A DNA stretch of 64,000 nt. It comes from Plantago major. Taxonomy: Eukaryota > Streptophyta > Magnoliopsida > Lamiales > Plantaginaceae. The DNA lies in the NCBI GenBank assembly GCA_026545765.1, contig JAIFAC010000009.1, forward strand, positions 310,001 through 374,000, written 5' to 3'. Under the pieces are notes generated by a model that was not told the DNA's origin, did not search any database, and saw only the letters and a list, made by a program, of their open reading frames with translations. Shown here one piece after another: positions 11,381-21,330 of this stretch (positions are counted from its first letter, which is position 1; each line of letters starts with the position of its first letter). The position numbers were made by a program, and so were the translations under genes.

Positions 11381-12295
11381 GGATAAACATTTAATTGAAT
11401 TAAATATATTATTGGATTATATATATTTATTTGTGAATTTTCTATTTGATAGAAAATATTTAATTGAGTTAAATTAGATTTATTTGGACTCAATTAGTTA
11501 TTTATAAGATAGTGCACTTGGATAGATTTTGAATTGAAGTCCAAAGCCCAAAACAAGAAGAGGAGAGAAAGAAAGGGTTGTTGGGCCGGATGGCCCAACA
11601 GCAGTTGGACTGGCACGTGGATAACACGCACCTATGAAAAGATAAGGTCTGGCGCGTGCTGTAAAAACAAGAGCTGGCTTGTGCTGTGCACGCGCCAGAC
11701 TGAAAAGGAAGTGGGCGCGTGTTCGACACGTGCCCAAGGCTTCTAGAATGTTTCTTTGTCCTTTTCTTGGTCACTAGTCCTTTCCTTTCTTCATGGTTCT
11801 TTGTTTTGGTAATTTTCCTTTTGAAGGATTATTTAAACCTTATAAATAGACCCACCCCCTTCATAATCAAATACACCAGAATTCATCAGATAAATTCACA
11901 GTAGAGAATTCACAAGAGAATTCATTTATTGAAGTCGCTCAAGAATTCCAATAATTCTTATAAATAGTTTATGTAGAATTTTCTCTTACAAGAATATCCT
12001 AGCAATTCTTCGAAGGAGAATCCAACAATACGTGAGATTGTGCTCAAGTTCTTTTGGTGCTCAATTGTTGTGGATCAACTAAGGTCGACCGCTTATACAA
12101 GAGCTAGGGTTTCGTTGTTCAATGCATCAGGATTGAGGAAGCTGAATCTACCGCCATAGCAAGTAAGCTTTCGATTTATGTTATCGCGATTATAAGTATC
12201 TGTATAGTTTATAAGTAATTCATTGTTGGTGAAAATTTTAACTTTCTGCTGCATTACATTTGAGGTTATTTTCCCGAAAAACCCAACATTTACGA
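11381..12295 (+). other. Promoter-like or LTR-like segment
   Basis: It is AT-rich at the left, then carries a TATA box (CCTTATAAATAGACC, about 11838) followed by a leader-like stretch and a cccaaca end near 12290. That layout resembles a copia LTR, but I find neither a matching second LTR nor a clear primer-binding site. It could instead be the promoter of the ORF at 12.5 kb. The ORFs at 11498-11904 overlap this structure and are not supported as genes. Confidence 0.3.
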
Positions 12296-12341
12296 ACAAC
12301 GAGATGGAATTAAATATACTACAAGCGCTAAAGGATTTGAA

Positions 12342-12479
12342 CGAATCTATACATGGTCTGCACTGAGGCAATGAACAAGTCGGACCGTCAGGAAGCTATA
12401 GATGGACTGCTCCACGTGATAGTCGAAGCAGAGTTATAATTGCAAATGATTGCCTCAGTGCAGACCATGTATAGATTCG
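12342..12479. repeat. 31-bp perfect inverted repeat with 76-bp loop
   Basis: Arms 12342-12372 and 12449-12479 are exact reverse complements; pairing stops on both sides. An RNA through this site would fold into a long perfect stem. Confidence 0.85.
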
Positions 12480-12498
12480 CCAACGATCAGATAACAAT

Positions 12499-12960
12499 AT
12501 GATTAAAAGCAGAATTTCTAGTATACCAAATGATTGCAAGGAAAGACCCATGTTTGAGAATGAATTTTTAAAAGACGACACTTGTCCCAAACATGATGAT
12601 ACGGAGCAGCCAGAGAGCAAGGAGAATAATACAGATTCGCCTACCTTGCATGTTACGTCATGCGATAATGAAGTACACAACGTTCCTCAAGTTGATGAAA
12701 CGGAGCAGGAACAGTACTCCAAGAATAATACAGAATCGCCTACCATGCATGTCGAACCAGGCCTTAATATTAAATTTGTTCGACAAAGTCTGCATAAACA
12801 AAGGTATGCATTTTATGTTACATCCGTATGGATACTTTTTTTGTTTGTTGTCATCATCCAGTTACTAACTTACTATACACAGATCAATATAACGTGTGTC
12901 GTATATTGTTGCAGTGATACATTTATTGACTATGAGGGCTGCATTCTTAAGCGTAGGTGA
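12499..12960 (+). CDS. Small two-exon hypothetical protein
   Basis: Exon 12499-12803 ends at AAAG|GTATGC and exon 12915-12960 follows a TTGCAG acceptor. Joined they give 116 codons plus a stop, in phase. The protein is acidic and Asn/Ser-rich. It has two imperfect internal repeats built on TEQ...NNT(D/E)SPT(L/M)HV, about 40 residues apart. I recognise no domain. Without splicing, the frame runs through the intron and mimics a membrane segment, which I regard as an artefact. It may be the 5' end of the C48-like gene downstream or an independent fragment. Confidence 0.35.
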   Translation: MIKSRISSIPNDCKERPMFENEFLKDDTCPKHDDTEQPESKENNTDSPTLHVTSCDNEVHNVPQVDETEQEQYSKNNTESPTMHVEPGLNIKFVRQSLHKQRYAFYVTSVWILFLFVVIIQLLTYYTQINITCVVYCCSDTFIDYEGCILKRR

Positions 12961-13740
12961 TGTGCAACAGTTCTTAATGGCGGATGCAATAGTCTCTACA
13001 AATGTGAGATTAAAGATTAGTAGTTATAATTTAATATAGGGTTTATTAAATTGGCCTACCTTGTTAGAGACCCACTTCCCATCGCCACCCCTCTTACTCA
13101 AACAATTACATCCAAGTCCAAAAATAAGTTTTAGAGTTGACCAACTTATTCTAAGCTGGACAAGAAGTGAGAGCCAAACATGCCCTTAAACTATTTTTGA
13201 TATTTTAGACATTACTAATACTTTCTGAAACTTCTTCTCGATCTACAAACATGAAGATCGTCACCTTGAGTTACGACAATAGACTGTCTTCTTCGAGAAA
13301 AAAATTTCCAAGATCATCACAAATTCCTTGAACGGGTCAAGAGATCGACAATGGGTTTCAGATGTTCTTCTAACACAGGGAGTTTCACAGATCGGCTAGG
13401 TTTCACAACAATATTTTCTATTTATTTTCCTAAATTCTTTATGTTATCTGTCTTTTCCCTGCAAATTCTCATAGACACTCAAAGGAGATTTCTTGCAGTT
13501 TGATTCCTTCCATTTCTCTTACGAATCTTCTTTTCTTTCTTCGTGAGACCTTTCACCCACTGACCAGAATGGTTCGCCTATGAATTCGAATATTGGATTT
13601 GAGCTTGATTCTTGATTAATGATCTTAATAATGGCACCCGTTGCTTGATGAATGATCTTAATAATGCAATTGTATGTGATTGATTGCGTGTCACACATTT
13701 GCAAGAAAAGTGCGGAAGCTACTAAAAAAAATACTAGTTC
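12961..13740. other. Non-coding stretch
   Basis: I see no ORF with recognisable content, no repeat and no promoter. It is probably intron or intergenic sequence. Confidence 0.4.
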
Positions 13741-14703
13741 ATGCCTACCGTAATATTACCTCTGGTTTGTACTAATTGGCGCGGAGTTCTTGACGCACAG
13801 GCGCCGACACGTGTTTATGTTCCACTAAAATATTTGAAGGATCATTGGTTCTGCGCAATTGTCCACTTGAACATTAATTTGATTGAAATTGTTGATAAGC
13901 TTCCTGAATCAAACCCTGACAAAATAAAGAGGAATCAGGAAGTTAAACAGGCGGTATGACGGTTTTACTTACCCTTATTATTAATCATGAAACAATGTCT
14001 TTCTCATCCATGGATGATTATTAACTGATCATATTATTGTTTAAAAGGGCAAAAATCTGTTGACCTGCTTGAATGAAGTTTATGGAAAACGCCTGAAGCT
14101 ACCTAAGGATTTGGAAGCCCTCAAGATAGGATTTGATGATGAAAATGTCCGGATTCAGAAAAAAGAGTTAGTATGACATACTTTGGTTGATTTACCTAAA
14201 AATCAAAATTTCATTTTTGCCATAGAACTTTGATGTGTTTATCATTTTGTCCAGAAGCGAAGCTGCATTGTTTGTTTGCTTGCGTATGTTGTTCAATCCT
14301 GGATTGCACGATTAGAAAGGGGTATAGATATATATATCTTTGTCAACATCTTTCTCATCATGCTGGAGAAACATGTGGATCTGACTTGTTTATTTACAGG
14401 ATGTTGCCAATGCACGAGAACGCATTATTGTGCCATTGTACAAGCACCCTTTTAATAGGTGCAAAATTATGGATAATAATTGGCTTCCTGAATCTAAAAA
14501 CATTTGCGATAGTAATACATCTCAGCATATTGGTTCAGAAGACGTTATCGTAAAGGATGTCACTTTAAAGCATGATTCGGATGACATAATGTCTGAATCG
14601 GAACCTGAATCAAAAGACATTTATGAAACCATATGTCAAGCGATGCCACATAAATATCCAAAACATGAAACTTATCTGAGCCATCGGATTGGACTTCCAA
14701 ATG
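13741..14703 (+). pseudogene. Ulp1/C48 cysteine-protease-like fragment, copy 1
   Basis: Exon-like blocks with plausible GT-AG borders lie at 13741-13955, 14048-14166, 14255-14314 and 14400-14703. The first reads VYVPLKYLKDHWFCAIVHL and then IEIVDKLP, the pattern around the catalytic His of Ulp1-type (C48) peptidases. The third reads QKKE/SEAALFVCLRMLF, aligning with the usual 'Q..DCG.FV' catalytic Cys region but with Ala in place of Cys, and ends in a TAG. The fourth resembles the helical C-terminus (ARERIIVPLYKHPFN). The N-terminal part of the domain is missing. C48 proteases remove SUMO; this copy should be inactive. Host origin or carriage by a MULE transposon are both possible. Confidence 0.45.
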
Positions 14704-14790
14704 GGTAAGTTTTTAAATCTACGTAATTGTTTTGCCATATTTCAAAGTTCGTGTACTATTTCTATTTTTAAAATTTTTTCTACAAAGTAG

Positions 14791-15806
14791 GGAATTTGTG
14801 GCCGACTTTGGAGATTATCCTATAGAACGAGAGCTTATGCAAACTGTTTATGGAACTCGATGGATGGCTGACATTGTAAGAAATTTTATTAAGTACAAAA
14901 CAGGACAATTTTATACATGCCATGAGCTTATGTATCAATTATGGATAAATTAAACAGGTCCTTGACCGTCTTGCATCCGCCATTTGGGAAGAGAGAAAAG
15001 ATTCCTCGGTTGATAGCTGCCACTGGGTTTTCCTGCCAACTAGCATGTAAGAAACCAACTTAAATCATGGATTGACTAGAATTTTTATTCGAACACCTCA
15101 TATATTCTCCATGTTTGACTTATTTTTTGAGTTGACTATATGCAGTGGGTTGTCAGGGACGTTCGTGAAAAAAAAACAATGTCACAGCTCAAACGCTTTA
15201 TAGAAAAGGGTTCTTTAAAGGCACGCGATACCTGGGTGATCCATCAATGTGCAAAACAATTACGATACCATTTATACTTCAAAAACATTTTTTCAGTTGC
15301 ATTGTTGATTTTTGTAAAAAATCAATAACCATATGTGACACGTTGAGGACTAAGGTTCATGTGGCGAAGATATGAAAAATTTAATCAAGCATGCGGTGAG
15401 ATTGATATAGTTGTGTAAAAATACACTGAGCATTATTTTCATAACTCATGCATCATGTAGTGATATTGAATGAGTACCGATAGATTACAGTATTATGCAT
15501 CATACTTTTGTAGGTGGATCTTTTTGCATACATGCACAGGTCGATACTTGAGCCATCCTTTCCATAAGATAACTGGAACGAGGAATTCGAATACCATCAC
15601 GGATCAATTGTGCCGCCTCAGAATAACGGGTATGCTATACTCATTCATAAATCAAGTTAAGTTTCCCTTTTTCACAAACGGGTGCATAAATTTTTCTTGC
15701 AGTGTAAAATTACATGTGAAATATGTTAACTTGCAGTTTTCATTGTGGCCAATACACATGTCTCATCATGTTGTTCAGGGAAGATGTTAATAGAACTCTA
15801 ACAGCT
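14791..15806 (+). pseudogene. Ulp1/C48 cysteine-protease-like fragment, copy 2
   Basis: Exon-like blocks are 14791-14875 (EFVADFGDYPIERELMQ, GTRWMAD), 14958-15046 (VLDRLASAIW, CHWVFLPTS), a doubtful block near 15146, 15514-15629 (NWNEEFEY, then IVPPQNNG) and 15737-15806 (FHCGQYTCLIMLF). The last two join in phase and reproduce the 'P.Q.NG.DCG' Cys motif of C48 peptidases with His for Asp. One TAA lies in the 15514 block and I cannot find a clean catalytic His block. The pieces are complementary to copy 1 in part, which suggests two decayed domains in tandem rather than one gene. Confidence 0.45.
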
Positions 15807-16440
15807 GTAAGTAATTCAATGTCTATCTTCTCATCACTCATCGATTGATCAATTATTTGGATGCTTTCGCATTAGATTGGCGGAGATGATTTATACGCAC
15901 ATAGTGAATGATGTGTTAGAGACCAATCTGATTTGGTTTTGCCTATTTGTTTCTGCGTGCTATGAACCTGATATGCCAATCCTACGTTTCTTTGCGTTAG
16001 GTATTAGTTTAACACTTGATAGAATAATGTTAAAATGTGGATAAGAATTATGTTAGCAGAATCTAATGTCTCAAGGTGGCTAGATGGTGTATCAGTTCTG
16101 GCAAGTAGGTATGGGGTTCTTCACTAACCATGTTGCGAAAACGGGAATTTTAATGTCGATTAATGGATAAATTGAATTCTTCTATTTTTTTTATCTCTAC
16201 ATGTCGTCTAGAAAATTGGTTTGTAATGCTTTGTTGATTGGTTTCTTATTTCTTCTAGATATTTGCCTCATCTCCATTTCTGTGACTAAATGACCTACCA
16301 TCGTTCTTGTTTTGTAGAATTAACATAGGAATTACTAATTGTTCAATTTTGTAATGTGTAAGCCACATTCTCTCTCAGTTTCGGACTAATTTTTTCTATA
16401 TTTTGGGTTCAAAAATTTAAAATATTTTGGGATTAGTGCA
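15807..16440. other. Non-coding, AT-rich stretch
   Basis: It is T-rich with stops in all frames. I see no gene or repeat. Confidence 0.4.
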
Positions 16441-16563
16441 ATGAATGTGCCTCGCCCGTACAAAAAATCAATATAAGTTTGGCCTCAATAGATTTTCACT
16501 AGTCAAACCAGAGTGCAAGTATCCCCTAATTATTGTGTTTCCTTTTAATATTTTTCTTCGTAG

Positions 16564-16864
16564 GACAAGTATTGACCTGTACGCAAAGCTTTCATTCGGA
16601 ACAGATTCTAACGAGAAGGAACTTGTTTCTCAAACAAACGATATAGATTTGTTGACCTTGATCGACTTTAGGTGCAAAATCCAAAACTCTATGCTATTTA
16701 GTGGCAAGACTTCAGAGGAATATGGGAGCATTTTCTTCTTAATTGAAGTGCCAAGTGTTTATGAAAATAATTCAAAGCTTATCGGAACAGATGAAGACTT
16801 AAAGACATATGTCAGAACTTCCTTCGAAGATGGAATACGATCCCTGCTTTTTTCGTGTCGTTAG
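16564..16864 (+). CDS. Unknown exon-like ORF, possibly a MULE N-terminal piece
   Basis: An open frame runs from 16445, but a TTCGTAG acceptor ending at 16563 suggests the exon begins at 16564. The product is about 99 residues and ends at a TAG. The arrangement of a hydrophobic 'LLTLIDF', a 'LIEVPSVYE' strand and 'IGTDEDLKTYV' is loosely like the PB1-like N-terminus of MuDR-type transposases. That is a weak resemblance. No transposase core follows. Confidence 0.3.
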
Positions 16865-17564
16865 ACGCCAGGTCATCCGGATTACAACTCGATGGATATA
16901 GGCAAAGGAAGTGTTTCTGGGTGTCACACGAGATCAACAAGTGTTGACATTTTGAATATGATTGACTGACTATTTATTAATCCCTGCGCTTGTATTCATT
17001 AGCAAAACTATTGAGGTTGTTTGATTTTATCACGGACACTTTCACTGTCATTTAAATCCTCCATCAGCATTAAGTACTTGTCTTTATACTTCATTTAAGT
17101 TTAAAATATCGAATCTTTGAACAAATTCTTAGACAACAAATTGGGACATGGTTTAATGTCATGATTTTCATTTTTCAATGAAAGACATTAAAAATCATGA
17201 TCGAGTTTTGGATTGTATTATTTCACACATGATTCGTTCACCCCATTTTAGTCTAGTACTAGAGACCAGAACAAAATTGATAATAAATTGGAATTGTTAA
17301 ATACAAGAGGCTAATGTCAAATTAAGAGCACTTTGAGAGCAAATATCCTTAATTTCCTTTTCTACACTTTTATTATCACTACTCCAAAATTTTAGTTCCA
17401 TATTAAGGCTCCGCTCTCTTCCTCTCTTATCAGCTTTCCCTAAATTTTGGTAACATGATCGTGGAAATAATTTGGAGGATAAACTAGGAATCGAATCTGA
17501 TAATCAAAATCCTCAGGAATATCTCCTCTTTTGAACAAGCTTAACTTAAGGGAATTAAAAGCTT
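16865..17564. other. Intergenic stretch
   Basis: It is AT-rich. It holds a nested imperfect inverted repeat at about 17152-17205 (aatgtc...gacatt with catgatttt...aaaatcatg). I see no coding signal; the F-box gene starts at the right edge. Confidence 0.4.
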
Positions 17565-18548
17565 ATGTACTCGGTTTTAAGGGAATGCATAATTTTAAAA
17601 TTTCCTAAAATTTCGATATCAACCTCTATATATAGCGGACATACTCGACTATTTATTAAGAACACCGAAACCCTTGGACACCAATTACGAATTTTGGATC
17701 CAATTTCAAGTTTCAACGACTTAAGTATTGATCTCCAGATTCACATCATGTATATGGTAGCAATTAACAACATCAGGGATTGTTGTTCTGTCATTCTCTA
17801 GTGAGTTCTATTGTATTACAAATCTATCTCCGCTTTAATTTGCCTAGTTTACTTGATTTTTTTAATACGACCTTTCTTTATGTTTATGTAGTCAAAAGAA
17901 ATTTTCGAAGATATTTGAAGTCCCTGGATACTACTCCAAAGTAAATTTCGATGATATTCCCAGGTATCTCTTACTAATGCCGACGTCCCATGAAACTAAG
18001 TTTCTAAATAAATGTCACAATGCTGAAAACCCTGACATATATTATGGGATGTTACTGGTCGGTATGATGTTAACGTTTTTGTATAATCAAAAATATATAT
18101 AGCTTTGTAATCTAATAGTTTTATATTTCAGGACGATTATTTTGAGCATCGTAAAGGTAGATCAGCTGGGGATCTACTTGCGCAGCTTGTATCTCTTGGA
18201 CACAATGATGCAACATATGTTTCAATTATTTTGAAATTGAACAGCTTAAATGAGAGAGTTAGACGTGATGGAAAAATAGAGTTATTTAATCTACGAAAAC
18301 GGAAAGGTGGATTGGAATATATTGAAAGTTGTCGTCTTGGACTGTGCCAAAGGATAGATAGATTCTTGACCAACAATGTACTATGGCAGACCACATGTCC
18401 ACCTCCATGTTGTCGAAGGCACAAAGCAAAGAAACCGGAACAATTTCTTCGGATCAGATGCATAGACTGCATGGCGGATTTCGAAATGTCACGTTTGTAT
18501 GATTTTGATTATTTTGCACATATGGTTTTTAGGGCTAATGGATTTTAG
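17565..18548 (+). CDS. F-box family protein (At2g35280-like), three exons
   Basis: Exons 17565-17800, 17892-18057 and 18132-18548 join through GTGAGT/GTAG and GTCGGT/TCAG borders to 272 codons plus a stop, with no internal stop. Residues about 50-78 form an F-box-like helix set (FNDLSIDLQIHIMYMV...CC). Then come KFLNKCHNAENPDIYYGMLL, DDYFEHRKG and a Gly-His repeat-like segment (LVSLGHNDATYVSIIL), followed by a C-terminal Cys-rich part (CPPPCC, IRCIDCMADFEM). The order 'NPE..Y..G..EYF' then 'A...GH..A.YV..I' is typical of plant F-box proteins of this type, which recruit substrates to SCF ubiquitin ligases. The start Met is the first in frame but may not be the true one. It is the best host-gene candidate here. 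Confidence 0.6.
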
Positions 18549-18904
18549 GGCTAAAACTAGAAATTAATGACGTTTTGGCATCTTTATAATCCATATTATC
18601 AGTCAGATGTATTTCGTTAGTCGTTCAGTAATTTCATTAAAATAATTTTCATTCTATACTACAGAAACATACCCCCTATGTTTTTCATAAATAATGCATT
18701 TACTCGAGAATTACATGAACAATTACTCATTCAGATTTCCAATAGTCTCTCCCTTTTTTTTTTTTTGGTTTGAATTCATGTACATTTTCAACCTTTTCAT
18801 CTACTTTAGTGTACTTATAAATACCCCCCCCCCCTCCGGGCGCCGCCCTCATCATTCTTCAATCACATCAAACTATCTAAGAATCACAGAAAAATCAAAG
18901 AACA
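18549..18904 (+). promoter_or_regulatory. TATA promoter of the small ORF at 18905
   Basis: CTTATAAATAC at about 18814-18824 is followed by a C-rich tract and a leader (about 60 bases, A-rich just before AATGG), ending at an ATG in good plant context. The rest of the stretch is T-rich with no gene. Confidence 0.45.
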
Positions 18905-19090
18905 ATGGATGCTGCTATCAACGCTCATCTGGACCATCACATCACGTGCTGCATTAAGTACAGAGATTACGACAATCCTTTGAACACGCCAACACTTCGC
19001 CAGAAGCTGAATGCTCTCAAGAGAGAGTGTGTGAGGGGGGACTCAATGCTCCCACCGCTAATAAAGGTTGCAGACGTTGTAGCCGTCTGA
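18905..19090 (+). CDS. Small hypothetical protein, likely truncated by frameshift
   Basis: The 61-codon frame starts MDAAINAHLDHHITCC and ends at TGA 19088-19090. It sits at the expected distance from a TATA box. Another frame (19027-19251) stays open past that stop and reads VRHPQTLFWSS, then a Gly-rich run, then YIVEDTKFVEGLLRT. One frameshift near 19027-19090 would join the two into a protein of about 115 residues. I recognise no family. Confidence 0.35.
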   Translation: MDAAINAHLDHHITCCIKYRDYDNPLNTPTLRQKLNALKRECVRGDSMLPPLIKVADVVAV

Positions 19091-19251
19091 CGCTCATTGA
19101 GGTTCGCCACCCTCAAACATTGTTCTGGTCTTCTCTTATGAGAAACCATCTCACCAACCTCCACATTATGGGGGGTGGTAGGGGTGGTAATTTTGAAAAC
19201 CAGTACATAGTTGAAGATACCAAGTTCGTTGAGGGTCTGCTCCGTACTTGA

Positions 19252-19620
19252 GGTTTTTTTTTATGTAATAAGATTTTGTATTCACTAGAATGCAAAATCC
19301 ACTCTATTTATGTACTTTCTCTGTTTTACAGTAAAATGAATTTAGCATTTCTATGTGTTTTTGTGTTCCATATTGCAATCTTAATAATACATAAAACCTG
19401 ATAATGAAAACAAAAATAATGGAACTGAATGAGAACATAGGTCTTTATAAAAAGAACATAGCATTTTAAAAATAGAACATAGAATGTTCTCTCTGCAAAA
19501 CATGAACAATTTCTTAGTACACATGGACAATTTTAATTGAGATCATAGTGTATAATTCTGAGATAATATTTTCTTATGTTGAGATCATAGAAACCTCAGC
19601 TTCAACAACCAATGACAACG
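19252..19620. other. Probable 3' untranslated and intergenic sequence
   Basis: It is AT-rich with several short 'gaacatag' and 'gatcatag' repeats. I see no gene. Confidence 0.4.
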
Positions 19621-20120
19621 ATGTTAGAGATCATGTATTGGATCAATGAAATACACAAGAAGACACACATCAACAAGATAGAAGGGAAGATAGAAAACTG
19701 GTTCAAGACAGTTACAAAATTAAACCGGTCCGGTTCATGGTAGTTAAACCGGTTCAGATTTATTTATTTCTCACTGGTATCCGATAATACGACTAATACA
19801 GCCGAGCACTGTCGGGCCCTTTTTTTAGGGGCCGCTCTCCCAGCGGTGTTTTTTACATCCACAAGGCTCGAACCGGAGAACTTGCTTAAGTGAACTCATG
19901 TCCTTTACCACTTGAGACAAAAACCGTAGGTAACCGGTTCAGATTTAGTTGGTCACTATATATAACAGATTACCTTCTCTGTTTTTTGTACTTTTAATTA
20001 CAAAATTTCTTCATTCAATTCTCTTTCATACATTTACAATTTGGTTTACACCTTGTAATTCTTCTTAATTCGTCAATGGAAATAATTCAATTCTTGTTCA
20101 ATTGATGATCTTTCACATGT
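19621..20120 (+). mobile_element. Copia-type LTR-like segment hosting a SINE
   Basis: It starts TGTTAGAGATC. After the SINE it has a TATA box (CACTATATATAACAG, about 19964) and a C/T-rich leader, which resembles a copia LTR. No clear primer-binding site or partner LTR is seen, so it may be a solo LTR or a plain promoter. Confidence 0.35.
19763..19931 (-). mobile_element. tRNA-derived SINE with 16-bp target-site duplication
   Basis: The 16-bp sequence at 19747-19762 is repeated exactly at 19932-19947. On the minus strand, between them, lie a Pol III A-box-like motif (TGTCTCAAGTGG) and a B box (GGTTCGAGCC) about 35 bases downstream. The far end is A-rich on the minus strand (tail next to 19763). 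This is a full-length SINE of about 170 bp. Confidence 0.8.
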
Positions 20121-20926
20121 TATCATCGTGTCAGTTGTTTTTAACTGATAAGCAGTCAGATTGTCTATGGAGTTTTTAGTGGGGCTTAATGAGTCTTTTC
20201 CTCAAGTTTGTAGTCAACTTTTGTTGTGTTCTCCTGTGCCGGCACTATCCCCGGCATGCAGAATCCGCCCTTTGTGCGCCATCTGGGCACATCTGCGTGC
20301 CAGAAACGAGAGGTGGAGGGGTAACTGATGTGCACTCAGAGATTTTGTTTTCCGTTGTAGAACCTGTAATCCCTAAATACAATCAAGATTAAATTTATAA
20401 GTCGGAAGTCCTCAAATACACAATTTATAGCGGAAAGTTGACTCGGGATGTCGTTCTCCATGAACACCTAGCATAGGAACAAGCAAATAACGATTGAATT
20501 TGAATGTAGAAAAGTAAGCAGTTTGTAAGTAAGCAGTTTATCACTCAACATACTATCTCGTCACGTTTTCAGACAAATCACACAGGATAATATATAATAT
20601 GTTACCAAGTCGTAGTTAGTAAGGATTTCCCACATAAAGAGTCGGACGAATAAAGAACAAGCACGAATTACGTTTTAAAACTAATTAATTAATATATCAC
20701 GGTATATAAAAAAGTAGCAAAAGCAGAGTTACGGCGGTTCGCCTTTACAAAAGAAAGTTAGCTACTCATAGTAATCAAAGAACAGTAATCGAAATCTTAG
20801 AAGAAAGGAAAAAGAAGCTTAGTCTCTGATGATCTTGACGTCTTCGTGTTGCTCCTCCTAGGGTTTCCTCCTTCTAAGTGCCTGACGGCCAGCGGGATGG
20901 GGTTTCACTTCCCCGAGGACTGGTTC
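20121..20926. other. Unassigned sequence, possible LTR remnant from 20319
   Basis: From 20319 the sequence starts TGATGTGCACTCA and contains a TCGTTCTC block. Both recall the TGATG-type LTRs at 5088, 10210 and 54013, but similarity is weak and no end is visible. The ORF at 20189-20392 has no recognisable content. Confidence 0.3.
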
Positions 20927-21330
20927 TGTAACGACCCAGACCACTAATGGGCCAGCGCGGTTACTCATGGGCAGCTCTCCGGGTGATATGCTGGCCCCAC
21001 TGTACCAACACATGTCCTTTCCCGCACACTTTGTCCTCACTCGTACGTGAACCGGGAGATTTCCTAGTTGGTCACCGATCCTAAGATTGCTCCAGAGCAA
21101 GCACGCTTAACTCTGCAGTTCTTTTGGGTGGATTCCCAAAAAGAAAGGTGCACCTTGTTGGTATGAGTAGCGTTCTCAATCCCTTTAAGCTCCTAGGACT
21201 AAACTTGAAACTTTGGGGCGTTACATTCACCCCCTCTTGAATTGTGCGACGTCCCCGCCGCACCATGGTCCGGCCAACCGTCCACCCCTTGTGGGTTTTG
21301 GGTTGGCACGGCTCTGATACGGCCTCAGCA
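20927..21330 (-). mobile_element. Truncated Cassandra-type element: 3' LTR with 5S-derived sequence
   Basis: The 299-bp LTR (20927-21225; minus strand TGTAACGCCCC...GTCGTTACA) holds a stretch derived from 5S rRNA, including GTTAAGCGTGCTTG (about 21098-21111) and TAGGAT-GGTGACC. These are the internal Pol III promoter parts that mark Cassandra TRIM elements. Upstream on the minus strand is a polypurine tract (21240-21226) and, about 75 bases further, CGTATCAGAGCC, a near match to the tRNA-Met primer-binding site. The short internal region fits Cassandra; the 5' LTR is missing. The break falls inside the accessory gene of the neighbouring copia element. Confidence 0.75.

Noticed and set aside
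12840-12910. Transmembrane segment at the end of the 153-codon ORF
   Set aside because: The hydrophobic stretch is the T-rich intron read through; splicing at 12804/12914 removes it.
20927-21225. Possible 5S rRNA gene
   Set aside because: The 5S-like stretch is diverged and lies inside a 299-bp LTR with TG...CA-type ends, a polypurine tract and a near tRNA-Met primer-binding site, so it is a Cassandra-type element.
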